Shown: positions 1 through 9,235 of the stretch, piece by piece
Numbering within the stretch: position 1 is the stretch's first letter
Layout: every line of letters begins with the position of its first letter
NCBI GenBank assembly: GCA_029248675.1
Contig: JAQWIX010000044.1
Coordinates: 1-44,753, forward strand
Direction: 5' to 3'
Origin: Pseudomonadales bacterium
GTDB lineage: Bacteria > Pseudomonadota > Gammaproteobacteria > Pseudomonadales > Azotimanducaceae
DNA: 44,753 bases
Position numbers and translations under genes: made by a program
Notes under the pieces: generated by a model
Seen by the model: only the letters and a program-made list of their open reading frames with translations
The model's database searches: none
What the model was told of the DNA's origin: nothing

Positions 1-1319
1 AGCATCCTGAACCCGTTGGGGTCATAGACTACAGCCAACATCCTATTAATCTCAGAGTCTCGTTGCGACCAGCCTCCAATAGCTTGCTCGTGCCTTACTG
101 ATATCTCTGCCCTTGTCGCTAGTCTCACCCAAGTATGTCTGAAGCTATGACCCTTAACGTCAGGATGCTGACCTTTTAGATTTAGAACCTGTCGCAGCTT
201 GTTATTGCAGCGTGAGTTGGGTGACTCGCTTTGTGCGTTAAGCCACTTATGCAACTCTGGCAGTCCTTCTCGTATCTGTTCTAACCCAAGGACAATAGGC
301 ACGACCCTGACCCTAGCTTCCTTTTTGGTTAATCCTTCATCGCCACCCCTGAACAGAATATGAGGCACTGGTGCATCAAGAAATACGTCTTGGTCTAATC
401 TCAGCCTTGCAATCTCAGTGAGCATCAGTCCAGCGTGTAGTTGCAGTAGAAAGCAGACTAGCCACTTGTCCGGTTCATTCAGAGCCTTATCAACCAGCAA
501 ATCTAGTTCGTCCAATGTAAGCACCCTACCTTTTAGCGGTCTTGTCTCAGCTGGCAATTTCAATGACTTGCGCTTGGGTGCCAGTGAAACAGCATCAGCC
601 CAGCCTAGTTGGTATACGCCCCGTATAGCCGACATTGGTTCTTTTAAGTCTCTGGAAATAGTCTGGGCTTTAATGCCGTCCTCTGCTCGCACGTTGATAT
701 AGAGTTGCAGCCTTTGCAGCACTTCACGCTTTGTATGGTCGTTAATGACAAAGTCGCCAGTGATAGCCAGCACTCTTTCAAATCTTTGTTGAAGCTCTTT
801 CCCTTTGCCCTTGGATACGTCGGTTATCAGTTTGTCTTTAAGATAGTTGTCCCAAGCTTGCCGGAATGTCTGTTCTAGCTTTACCTCTGCTAGTTCTTTG
901 GTAGCGAAGTAGGCATCAATCATCACAGACTCTTGGAAAGTGTATGGCACTTGTCCTCTTTCAGCGTCGCTAGGAATGCTCCATATCTCTGAAAATGCAC
1001 TATCAATATGCTGGTCATCATCTTTGAACTCACCCCGCCTGAGCTTCTTCTTCCTGAGAACTTCCTCAATGGCCATTGCTCTTTCAGTGTCAGTGAATGC
1101 ATTAGGGTCGCTAGCACTAAGGGTCTTGATATGTAGCTCGTAGTGCTTCGCTGCATTAGCCAGAGCCTTGAACTTCTGTTCGTCACCAGACCCATCGTTA
1201 ATGTCGGGTAGTTCACGGCTATATTGCAGCGGGAGGTTGCTGTAGGTAGAGCGTAGCCTCAGAGGATACTTACGCAGGTACCTGTAGCTGCCGTTGGCAC
1301 GCCTGTTGAGATGTTTCAT
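1..1319 (-). CDS. Tyrosine recombinase / phage-type integrase, partial (C-terminus beyond left edge)
   Basis: Manual reverse-strand translation from ATG at 1319 stays open to the window start: MKHLNRRANGSYRYLRKYPLRLRSTYSNLPLQ...HAGLMLTEIARLRLDQDV...GLTKKEARVRVVPI...GHSFRHTWVRLATRAEISVRHEQAIGGWSQ...VVYDPNGFRM. HxxR box, beta-hairpin Lys region and candidate Tyr present. Absent from the ORF track because it has no stop inside the window. Confidence 0.85.
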   Translation of the reverse strand, partial: MKHLNRRANGSYRYLRKYPLRLRSTYSNLPLQYSRELPDINDGSGDEQKFKALANAAKHYELHIKTLSASDPNAFTDTERAMAIEEVLRKKKLRRGEFKDDDQHIDSAFSEIWSIPSDAERGQVPYTFQESVMIDAYFATKELAEVKLEQTFRQAWDNYLKDKLITDVSKGKGKELQQRFERVLAITGDFVINDHTKREVLQRLQLYINVRAEDGIKAQTISRDLKEPMSAIRGVYQLGWADAVSLAPKRKSLKLPAETRPLKGRVLTLDELDLLVDKALNEPDKWLVCFLLQLHAGLMLTEIARLRLDQDVFLDAPVPHILFRGGDEGLTKKEARVRVVPIVLGLEQIREGLPELHKWLNAQSESPNSRCNNKLRQVLNLKGQHPDVKGHSFRHTWVRLATRAEISVRHEQAIGGWSQRDSEINRMLAVVYDPNGFRM

Positions 1320-1360
1320 AGGTGCGTCTGCAGTGGCTGAATAACACCCAAAAGCATAAC

Positions 1361-1381
1361 AGGTTGACAAGAAGGTTGACA
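1361..1381. repeat. Direct repeat AGGTTGACA-aga-AGGTTGACA upstream of the integrase
   Basis: Exact 9-bp repeat with 12-bp period, 1361-1369 and 1373-1381, about 45 bp upstream of the integrase start. Confidence 0.7.
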
Positions 1382-1408
1382 GTAATGGTCGGACCTAAAC
1401 TGTTTTTA

Positions 1409-2206
1409 CTATATATAACAGTGGCTTGGTTGTAATAATTCCTGCCCATCATAAGCACCGAAACCCAGTAGCGCCTTGATCTGTTCACTTTGGCCGCGAA
1501 TGTTGGCCAAGGAGTGGTTCATAAACGTGTTCTCTACTGTTCTGAGCCACCCTGCGCAGTACGAGATGGATAACGCTCGTCTTGGTTTGTCACTGTCGTT
1601 GGCGCCGCCACGGTGAATCAAGTCGCCCCTGAAGATGATGGCATCTCCGCGTTTCATGACCGCGCGCACATAATCGGACGTTTCAGCTCTTTGTTCCTTG
1701 GGCCAGCGCCAGCTGTCCGGCGCAATCCATGTAGCCCCGTTTTCTTCTGTAAAGTCGTCCAAGGCGTAGATGGCATTAACGATAAAGGGATGGGGGTTTA
1801 GAGGGATTGGCCAAGAGTCTGAGTCTCGGTGGGCCTGCTGGCGAGGTTCGCCCGGCCGAATCTCGATTAGCTCACCGGCGTTGAGTAGCACTTCGCCAGC
1901 GAGGGGTCCCATGGTTCGATTGGCCCAGTCCACAATCTTTGTGTCCCCAATGATGTCGGAACTGGAAGGAAATTTTTCGATCAGTCCGTGCATCCGAATA
2001 GTGTTGTGCCCGAGGAATTTGTCGTAGTCCCTCGAACCCGTTGCGGGTAAGCCAAGGTTGGATGTTTCAAGGTAGGGATCTATTTCGGCGTTCAGCGAAT
2101 GCAAAACAGTGGGTGGTAGCGCACCTTTAAGAATAGCCGCGCCGGTGGTTTGGGTGGTGTGGTCGATCGTCTGCCACGGGTAGGGATGCGTAAAAGTTTC
2201 GATCAC
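1409..2206 (-). CDS. Phytanoyl-CoA dioxygenase (PhyH) family protein
   Basis: ORF 265 aa; QQAHRDSDSW (HxD) and distal His HRGGANDSDKPRRALSISYCAGWL pattern of Fe(II)/2OG PhyH enzymes. Confidence 0.8.
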   Translation of the reverse strand: MIETFTHPYPWQTIDHTTQTTGAAILKGALPPTVLHSLNAEIDPYLETSNLGLPATGSRDYDKFLGHNTIRMHGLIEKFPSSSDIIGDTKIVDWANRTMGPLAGEVLLNAGELIEIRPGEPRQQAHRDSDSWPIPLNPHPFIVNAIYALDDFTEENGATWIAPDSWRWPKEQRAETSDYVRAVMKRGDAIIFRGDLIHRGGANDSDKPRRALSISYCAGWLRTVENTFMNHSLANIRGQSEQIKALLGFGAYDGQELLQPSHCYI

Positions 2207-2223
2207 ACTGGGTCTCCAGGATG

Positions 2224-3054
2224 CTAGCGAGGGTTAACTGTGCCCAAGGGCTGTCCTAGTTGGACTATTGAACCCTCATTAATACTGTTAGCCGACATTA
2301 CCGCGTCTTTAGCAAAGCAACAAATCACCGTTGACCCAAGCAAGAATCGTCCTATCTCATCGCCGCGCTTAAAGTCTTGATCGTGGGTGGTAACGATCTC
2401 TTCACGATAGGGTGACGCAGGTCCTTCCCACACAGTTTCGATAGAGGCAACGATCAAGGCGCCGACAAGCACTAAAAGCATGGGGCCGAATTCGGTGTCA
2501 AAACGACAGACCAAGCGCTCATTGCGACAGAACAATCCCGGTATGCCCGCCTCGGTGACGCCGTTCACCGAAAACAGCGCGCCGGGAACGGCTCGGGTTT
2601 CCACCAGCTTGCCATCACAGGGCAGATGAATTCGGTGATAGTTACTGGGTGCCAGATAAATGGTGCAAAAATCGCCGTCTTCAAATCCTTTGCCCGTGGT
2701 GCCGGCTAGGGAGTTCAACGTGTATTGGTGTCCTTTGGCCTGCATCAGCAGGTCGCTTTGAATCTTTCCGATTTGGCTTACCGTGCCATCCACGGGGCAG
2801 GCCAGTGCATTAGGTTGCTGCGGCAGTGGGCGCGCACCTTCGGCCAGTGCTCGAGTGAAGAAGTCGTTGAAGCTAACGTAGTCGTCCAGATGTTTGCGCT
2901 CTGCGTCTGCCAACGAAATGTTATAGGCCTTGGCGAATAGATGGATGAAGGTCCGTCGAATAATGGTGATTTCGCTTTGGGCCAGCCAACCTACAAGACG
3001 AGACAAACCGTGTTGGGGCATCACTTTTTGCAGGCTTAAGAACATCTTGCTCAT
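2224..3054 (-). CDS. psd: Phosphatidylserine decarboxylase proenzyme
   Basis: 276 aa; YVSFNDFFTRAL, PVDGTVSQIG, YHRIHLPCDG and C-terminal FLLGSTVICCF (LGST autocleavage motif). Synteny with rhodanese and orn. Confidence 0.95.
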   Translation of the reverse strand: MSKMFLSLQKVMPQHGLSRLVGWLAQSEITIIRRTFIHLFAKAYNISLADAERKHLDDYVSFNDFFTRALAEGARPLPQQPNALACPVDGTVSQIGKIQSDLLMQAKGHQYTLNSLAGTTGKGFEDGDFCTIYLAPSNYHRIHLPCDGKLVETRAVPGALFSVNGVTEAGIPGLFCRNERLVCRFDTEFGPMLLVLVGALIVASIETVWEGPASPYREEIVTTHDQDFKRGDEIGRFLLGSTVICCFAKDAVMSANSINEGSIVQLGQPLGTVNPR

Positions 3055-3881
3055 AACGCACCTGTTTCAGAAGGGTTCACGATAGGGGTGTCTGGGTCGT
3101 TGCCCCACTCCGCCCAAGAGCCGTGATAGGCCCTTATATGCAAACCCAGTAAACGGCCGACCAAGTACGAAAGACCTGACCGGTGGTGGGTTTGGCAGTG
3201 GGTGATTACTTGATCCGCGTCCAGCAATCCTAGCGAAGCTGCAAGGCCATCAAGGTCTTCCACCAACCGCAGTTGGCGTCCGCTGTCTTTCAGCAGTTCC
3301 CAGTCTAGGTTCACTGCGCCCGGGATGTGTCCTGCACGGGCGGAGCCGGATCGTAATCCGGCGTATTCCTCTGCCGAGCGAACATCCCAAATGACCTGTG
3401 CATCGTCGTTGAGTGCAGCCATAACATCGGCGATCTCAGCGATGGGGTCCAAGTTAATGGTCAGGTTCAACGCTTCGCCGAGTTCCGCCTGAGTGGGGCT
3501 TTGGCTCAGCGGCAGTCCTGCTCCGTGCCAAGCGTGCAGTCCCCCGTCTAAATAGGCCCAATCGTGGTGGCCAATAACGTCTAAGGTCCAAAAAAAACGA
3601 CCCGCCCAGCCGCCGCCTTCGTCATCAAATGCGATGACTTTTTGGTCTGGCTGATAACCAATTCTGGTCAACGTGGATTCAATCTCGGACAATGACGGCA
3701 ACTTGCCCGTGGCCGGTGGGATGCCACAAACCAGCTCAGATGGCTCGACCAAAACCGAGCCTGGGATATGCGCCTGTTCGTACAGGGCCCTTGAGGTGAT
3801 TTGTACCAATAGGGTGTCACCCTCGGGTAAGTCTGCTACGACATCAGGTTCCAGCACTTCTACCGGGTGTTGGTGGTACAC
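3051..3881 (-). CDS. Two-domain rhodanese / thiosulfate sulfurtransferase
   Basis: 276 aa; two rhodanese domains, active-site loop THCQTHHRSGLSYL; 4-bp overlap with psd. Confidence 0.9.
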   Translation of the reverse strand: MYHQHPVEVLEPDVVADLPEGDTLLVQITSRALYEQAHIPGSVLVEPSELVCGIPPATGKLPSLSEIESTLTRIGYQPDQKVIAFDDEGGGWAGRFFWTLDVIGHHDWAYLDGGLHAWHGAGLPLSQSPTQAELGEALNLTINLDPIAEIADVMAALNDDAQVIWDVRSAEEYAGLRSGSARAGHIPGAVNLDWELLKDSGRQLRLVEDLDGLAASLGLLDADQVITHCQTHHRSGLSYLVGRLLGLHIRAYHGSWAEWGNDPDTPIVNPSETGAL

Positions 3882-3946
3882 ATGGCGCTCCGCATAAGGT
3901 TAGAGTTGCACTATAGCGGAAACAGTCCCGCAAACAGGAGAAATCA

Positions 3947-4495
3947 GTGAGTTCCGATTTGGTTTGGATCGATTTGGAAATGACCGGCCTAGACCCGTCC
4001 CACGACCGAATCATTGAAATGGCCACCATCATTACCGACAGTGATCTAAACGTCATTGAAGAAGGCCCCGTGCTGGCAATAAGCCAGCCTAAATCCTTGC
4101 TTGATGGTATGGATGAATGGAATCAAACCCATCACAGCGCGTCGGGGCTGCTGGACCGGATCGCCTCCGAGGGTGTGAGTGAGGTAGAGGCCGAAGCGCT
4201 GTCTCTTGCCTTTGTTGAAAAACATGTGGAGCCCGGGGCTGCCCCTCTCTGCGGCAATACCATTTGGCAGGACCGGCGGTTTTTGTCGCGCTACATGCCA
4301 ACCTTAGAAAGCTACCTGCATTACCGCATGATCGATGTCAGCAGCATCAAAGAACTGGCCAAGCGCTGGCATCCGGCCATCGCGTCCGGTGTTGTGAAAA
4401 CCAACCAACACACGGCGTTAGCGGATATTCGTGAATCCATTGAAGAGCTGCGTTATTACCGGGCCAAACTGTTCGTTCAAGATCCGTCCAGTTGA
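3947..4495 (+). CDS. orn: Oligoribonuclease
   Basis: MSSDLVWIDLEMTGLDPSHDRIIEMATIITDSDLNVIEEGP; DEDD exonuclease motifs. Confidence 0.97.
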   Translation: MSSDLVWIDLEMTGLDPSHDRIIEMATIITDSDLNVIEEGPVLAISQPKSLLDGMDEWNQTHHSASGLLDRIASEGVSEVEAEALSLAFVEKHVEPGAAPLCGNTIWQDRRFLSRYMPTLESYLHYRMIDVSSIKELAKRWHPAIASGVVKTNQHTALADIRESIEELRYYRAKLFVQDPSS

Positions 4496-5643
4496 GCCAA
4501 GGCCCATTGAATGTGCTCGTCGACCATGGCGTTAACCCGTCCCAGTCCTTGAGTGAGTGCAAGTACAACCTCGTCGCCCCCTTGGCTGTTACCTAGGCCA
4601 ATTGCCAGATTGCGCTGCCACTGAGCGTAGCCAATTCGGCGCATGGCCGAACCTTCGGTCATGGCCAGAAATTCCGTCTCGGATAGCGCAAACAAATCGA
4701 CTAGTCGGGGTTTGTCTAGGCCGTTGCGAACCGCGAAGTCTGCCTCTGTAGTGGTCGGTGCTTCGCGGTTCCAAGGGCAGAAGAGTTGGCAGTCATCGCA
4801 GCCATAAACTCGGTTGCCCATGGCCTGCCTAAACTCCAAGGGAATGGCGTCTTTGTGCTCGATGGTCAAATAAGAAACACAGCGCCTAGCGTCCAGCCGG
4901 CGCGGCGAAATGATGGCATCGGTGGGGCAGACGGTCATGCAGGCACTGCACTTACCGCAGGCGTCCTCGCTGTCGGGTTGGTCGACGGGCAATGGTGCGT
5001 TCGTGTAAATCTCGCCCAGAAAAAACCAAGAGCCTGCGTCCTTTTCCAGTAACAGCGTGTGTTTGCCAATCCAGCCCAGTCCTGCCTTTTCGCCCAGCGC
5101 TTTTTCCAGTACCGGTGCAGAATCGGTAAACGCGCGAAAGGTAAAAGGTGTTTGCTCTTTCCCAAGGGTGACATTGATTTGCTGGGCAAGTTTTGCCAGC
5201 CGCCGCCGCATCACTTTGTGATAGTCCCTGCCTAGGGCGTATCGCGAGATGTAGGCTAGGCCGCTGTTTTCTAGGACTTGAATGGGCTGGGTATCTGCCG
5301 GCAAATATTGCATTCGTGCGGTGATAACTCGGCAAGTGCTGGGCTCCAACAATTCTGGGTTGGACCGCTTTTCCACGTTGCGCGCCATATAGCCCATGTC
5401 GCCAGCAAAGCCGGCGGCCAACCACTCCCGCAAGTGCGGCGTATGCTGGGAGAGATCGGTGTCGGTGATCGCTAACTTATCAAAGCCGAGGGCTTTGCCT
5501 TCGGCCAGAATGTGGGTTTTCACCCGGTCCGGGTCCCAACCATTGGGGTAAGCTGTTGAATCCGTGGGTGTACTGATGACTGACTCGCTGATAGCAGATC
5601 GTCCAAAGTATACTGAAATGCAAGGTCGGGTGAGTGGTTGCAA
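4477..5643 (-). CDS. queG: Epoxyqueuosine reductase QueG (start uncertain)
   Basis: ALGFDKLAITDTDL, CGKCSACMTVCPTDAI and CDDCQLFCPWN 4Fe-4S motifs. Track ORF extends to 5826, deep into nnrD; the listed start is an in-frame TTG and is only a guess. Confidence 0.9.
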   Translation of the reverse strand: MQPLTRPCISVYFGRSAISESVISTPTDSTAYPNGWDPDRVKTHILAEGKALGFDKLAITDTDLSQHTPHLREWLAAGFAGDMGYMARNVEKRSNPELLEPSTCRVITARMQYLPADTQPIQVLENSGLAYISRYALGRDYHKVMRRRLAKLAQQINVTLGKEQTPFTFRAFTDSAPVLEKALGEKAGLGWIGKHTLLLEKDAGSWFFLGEIYTNAPLPVDQPDSEDACGKCSACMTVCPTDAIISPRRLDARRCVSYLTIEHKDAIPLEFRQAMGNRVYGCDDCQLFCPWNREAPTTTEADFAVRNGLDKPRLVDLFALSETEFLAMTEGSAMRRIGYAQWQRNLAIGLGNSQGGDEVVLALTQGLGRVNAMVDEHIQWALAQLDGS

Positions 5644-5678
5644 GGGCGGACATTGAGAACACTGAAAAAGGGTTTGGC

Positions 5679-7205
5679 ATGACGGAAGGTCGCGATACCG
5701 ACAAGCAAACGGATCTAAAGCTATACACTGCCGCGGCCTGCCGCGCTGTGGATGCTCAGGCCATGGCACCGCAGTCATCTGGCGGTATGGGCCTCGGGGG
5801 CGACGTATTGATGGGGCGAGCGGCACAATTTGCCTTGGATACGCTTATGGCGCTTCATCCCATTCTCGGCGGCATCAGTGTCGTTTGCGGCAAGGGCAAT
5901 AACGGCGGTGACGGCTACTGGGTGGCCTTTCTTGCCCAGCGCTTGGGGATTGCGGTGCAAATCATAGGGGTGGCGCCCAAAGAACAATTGAGCGGCGATG
6001 CCTTGGCCGCACGCGAACAGGCAGAAGCCGCCGGTTTGAGCGTGGAGGGCCCCGAGGCTGGGCTGCGTTACCAGGTTATCGTCGATGCGTTGTTGGGTAT
6101 CGGCGGCCGCGGCGAACCCAGACCCGCCTATGCTCGTATTATCAAAGACATAAACCAATCCGGTGGCTTCGTTTTCAGTTTGGATCTGCCTTCGGGCCTC
6201 AATGCCGATACGGGTGAGGCTGGGTTGGCGGTTCAGGCGGACGCCACCGTCTCGTTCATTGTGCGCAACATCGGTTTATATACTGGACAGGGCCCGAAGC
6301 TGTGCGGCCAGCATTTTTTCTCAGATCTGGGTGTGTCATCAACCTTTGCCGAGGCGCATCCCCACGTACCGCTGCGTTTTTGGCGGCAGACTCTGTTGCC
6401 CCGGGTGCCTGTGGATGCCTATAAGCATCAGCGGGGCCATGTGGTCATCGTCGGGGGCTGCATGGGGATGGGTGGTGCTGTCATTCTGGCGGCAGAGGCC
6501 GCCTTACGAAGCGGTGCGGGCTTGGTCACCGTGGCCACGGATATTTGCAATTTGTCGGGTCTGCAAGCTCGGGTACCCGAAGCCATGTGGGTAGACCCCG
6601 TAGGCGGCGCCTCGGATCAAACTCTGAAACAGATACTCCACAAGGCCGACGTCGTCGTTTTGGGGCCGGGCTTGGGCCGGTCTGATTGGGCAGAGGCGGT
6701 TCTTGAAGCCCTAGTCGACTACCCGGGGCCTATGCTGGTGGACGCTGACGGCCTGTTTTGGCTCGGCCAGTTTCATCGGCAATCGCGACGTATAGCCAGC
6801 GGAGGCGAGCTTTATCTAACCCCTCACGGCGGGGAGGCGGCAGGGCTGCTGGAGTGCTCAGTGCAGCAAGTGTCCAGCGACCGGCTGGGCGCCTTGTCCG
6901 ATATGACCGGGAGATACAGCGCTCAGGGTTTGATCAAGGGGCCGGGCACGGTGATGGGCAACGCTCAGGAACACGGGATTTGTGGCCACGGTAATCCGGG
7001 TATGGCAACCGCCGGTATGGGCGATGTGCTTGCCGGCTTAGCCGGCAGCCTAATGGCTCAGCATCCGGACCAGCGGCGGTCAGCATTTTCTGCTGCAGTA
7101 GTCCTGCACAGTGCGGCCGGTGACCTAGCTGCGGAAGACCTGGGAATGCGCCCTTTAACCGCAAGTGCTGTGATCGATCGTATCGCACAGTTGTTAAAAG
7201 ACTAG
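5679..7205 (+). CDS. nnr: Bifunctional NAD(P)H-hydrate epimerase / ADP-dependent dehydratase
   Basis: VVCGKGNNGGDGYW (epimerase) and VDADGLFWL, LTPHGGEAAGLL, GNPGMATAGMGDVLAG (dehydratase). Internal ATG at 5679 preferred over track start 5634. Confidence 0.93.
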   Translation: MTEGRDTDKQTDLKLYTAAACRAVDAQAMAPQSSGGMGLGGDVLMGRAAQFALDTLMALHPILGGISVVCGKGNNGGDGYWVAFLAQRLGIAVQIIGVAPKEQLSGDALAAREQAEAAGLSVEGPEAGLRYQVIVDALLGIGGRGEPRPAYARIIKDINQSGGFVFSLDLPSGLNADTGEAGLAVQADATVSFIVRNIGLYTGQGPKLCGQHFFSDLGVSSTFAEAHPHVPLRFWRQTLLPRVPVDAYKHQRGHVVIVGGCMGMGGAVILAAEAALRSGAGLVTVATDICNLSGLQARVPEAMWVDPVGGASDQTLKQILHKADVVVLGPGLGRSDWAEAVLEALVDYPGPMLVDADGLFWLGQFHRQSRRIASGGELYLTPHGGEAAGLLECSVQQVSSDRLGALSDMTGRYSAQGLIKGPGTVMGNAQEHGICGHGNPGMATAGMGDVLAGLAGSLMAQHPDQRRSAFSAAVVLHSAAGDLAAEDLGMRPLTASAVIDRIAQLLKD

Positions 7206-7419
7206 ATGAGGACCGATGGGCGTTTTGGCTCAAACCGTTCACGCCATCACCCTGAGGTTTATTAATTGATCGCTGAAACCTAGCCGAGTGCGGGTGGGCA
7301 AGAAGAAAAATAAACCCGCCCTAGGCTCGCCTTGGCGCGTCAGGTAGGTACACTTTCCTCCGACGGGTTCGCTCACCTTTCAAACAAACCCTCAGCATTC
7401 AGGAGTCGAGCAAGCGTTA

Positions 7420-7908
7420 ATGAGCAAAGCCGAACACGTGATGGATCAAGTGCTGACAGACGAGGCTGCCACAGTTGCCTTCGGTGCTCAGCTGCGCCAA
7501 GCAATTTGTTCCCGCTTGGGTGAGTCGGCCATTGTTTACTTGCACGGCGATTTGGGGGCAGGCAAAACCACATTGGTGCGTGGCATGCTCCGCAGCTTGG
7601 GCCATCTGGGCGCCGTGAAAAGCCCCACATATACGCTGTTAGAGCCCTATCAAACCGACGATCTCGACGTCTTTCATTTTGACTTGTATCGGTTGAAGTC
7701 CCCGGAGGAGCTGGAGTTTCTGGGTTTTGACGAGATCTTCGAAGGTCCTGGGTTGAAATGCCTCGAGTGGCCTGAGCAAGGCCATGGGTGGCTGCCGGCA
7801 GCAGACGTGGAAGTAACGTTGAGTTTGCATCGCGACGAATCATTGCCGGCGTCCACGGCCAATGATCCAAGCCGGATACAACGGCATGTGAGTGTGCGCT
7901 TTGCCTAG
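7420..7908 (+). CDS. tsaE: tRNA threonylcarbamoyladenosine biosynthesis ATPase TsaE
   Basis: LHGDLGAGKTTLVRGMLRSLG Walker A, VKSPTYTLLEPY, FHFDLYRLKSPEELEFLGFDE. Confidence 0.95.
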   Translation: MSKAEHVMDQVLTDEAATVAFGAQLRQAICSRLGESAIVYLHGDLGAGKTTLVRGMLRSLGHLGAVKSPTYTLLEPYQTDDLDVFHFDLYRLKSPEELEFLGFDEIFEGPGLKCLEWPEQGHGWLPAADVEVTLSLHRDESLPASTANDPSRIQRHVSVRFA

Positions 7909-9217
7909 GTTTGCTCTTGCCGCCGTCGCATGGCTGCTTCTAGCGGCAGCGCCATGGATGCATGCCAATGTGATTCAAAGTGTGCGCACCCACGAAGCCC
8001 CGGATTACATTCGTGTGGTGCTCGACACCTCTAAGCCCTCTAAGTTTTCGGTTTTTGCCCTTGAGAACCCGAACCGTATTGTCATTGATGTGAAAGACGC
8101 CAAGGCCGCGAGGGGCTTTGCCCTTCAGGCCACTAAGGATTTGACCCACATCAAGGGCCTGCGCGGCGGCAAACGTAAAGACGGTTACCGTATCGTCGTG
8201 GATGCAGAGGTGGCCTTTTCTCCGAAATCCTTCACTCTGAATCCGATACCTCCCTACGGTCATCGTCTTGTTACGGATCTTTATTTCCCCAAAGCTAAAA
8301 AACCGGTAAGCCAAGCCCGGCCCAAGCCTAAGCCGCGGCCTAAGGGACGTGATGTGATGATTGCGGTTGATGCGGGCCACGGCGGTGAGGATCCGGGGGC
8401 GCTGGGCCCCCGAAAAGCCCTTGAGAAAAACGTTGTGTTGCAGATTGCCCGCCGCACTGTAGATCAAATCAAACGACAAAAAGGTTTTGACGCGTTCTTG
8501 GTGCGCGACGGCGACTACTATCTTGGTCACCGTAAACGCACAGCCATAGCTAGAGAGAAACGGGCGGACTTGTTCGTGTCCATTCACGCCGATGCATTCA
8601 AGCAATCTTCGGTATCCGGGGCATCGGTGTACACGCTCTCAGATCGAGGCGCCACCAGTGAGACGGCAAAATGGTTGGCCGAGCGGGAAAATCAGTCAGA
8701 CATGCTGGGCGGGGTAGGCAATGTCAGCCTAGACGATAAGGACCCCATGCTAGCACAGGTGTTGCTGGATCTGTCCATGGACGGCAACCGTAGCCAAAGC
8801 ATTCGTGTGGGCGAGGCCGTGTTGCGTAATATGGGTGAGGTCACGAAACTGCACAAAAAGCAGGTGGAGCAGGCGGCGTTTTTGGTTCTTAAGTCACCGG
8901 ATATGCCGTCCATATTGGTAGAGACCGGGTTTATCTCGAATCCTGGCGAGGCTCGAAAGTTGTCTCAGGCATCGCATCAGCAGAAGTTGGCAAAAGCAAT
9001 TACAGCCGGCATTGCAGAATTTATGCGGGCCAATCCCCCGCCGGCCACCTTGTTGGCCGAGCGCCGCGAAGAGATTCGGTACACAGTGAGCCGAGGCGAT
9101 ACGATTTCGGAAATCGCTGCGCGCTACGGGGTATCAACCACCCAACTAAAGCGGCGTAACCGATTGACCGGTGACACCATTCGGGTGGGTCAAAAAATTA
9201 CGATTCCCGGTGGATAG
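7892..9217 (+). CDS. N-acetylmuramoyl-L-alanine amidase (AMIN domain + Amidase_3 + LysM)
   Basis: Signal peptide; IAVDAGHGGEDPGALGP; SILVETGFISNPGEA; C-terminal LysM YTVSRGDTISEIAARYGVS. Between tsaE and mutL as for amiB/amiC. Confidence 0.93.
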   Translation: MCALPRFALAAVAWLLLAAAPWMHANVIQSVRTHEAPDYIRVVLDTSKPSKFSVFALENPNRIVIDVKDAKAARGFALQATKDLTHIKGLRGGKRKDGYRIVVDAEVAFSPKSFTLNPIPPYGHRLVTDLYFPKAKKPVSQARPKPKPRPKGRDVMIAVDAGHGGEDPGALGPRKALEKNVVLQIARRTVDQIKRQKGFDAFLVRDGDYYLGHRKRTAIAREKRADLFVSIHADAFKQSSVSGASVYTLSDRGATSETAKWLAERENQSDMLGGVGNVSLDDKDPMLAQVLLDLSMDGNRSQSIRVGEAVLRNMGEVTKLHKKQVEQAAFLVLKSPDMPSILVETGFISNPGEARKLSQASHQQKLAKAITAGIAEFMRANPPPATLLAERREEIRYTVSRGDTISEIAARYGVSTTQLKRRNRLTGDTIRVGQKITIPGG

Positions 9218-9235
9218 TGGGATGACGAGCCGCCT

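Noticed and set aside
418-1216. Track ORFs 418..702 (+), 923..1216 (-) and 940..1143 (+)
   Set aside because: They lie in other frames of the integrase, which is the only frame with recognisable protein motifs.
4089-5728. Many overlapping ORFs on both strands across orn and queG
   Set aside because: Alternative-frame ORFs in GC-rich coding sequence; no family motifs.
5775-6594. ORFs 5775..6158 (-) and 6163..6594 (+) inside nnrD
   Set aside because: Shadow ORFs of a well-supported coding frame.
7206-7419. GCGGGT...ACCCGC inverted repeat in the nnrD-tsaE gap
   Set aside because: Six-bp stem with a long loop and no T-run; could be chance.
7940-8605. 221-aa minus-strand ORF antisense to the amidase
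   Set aside because: No motifs; consistent with antisense open frame of a strongly supported gene.
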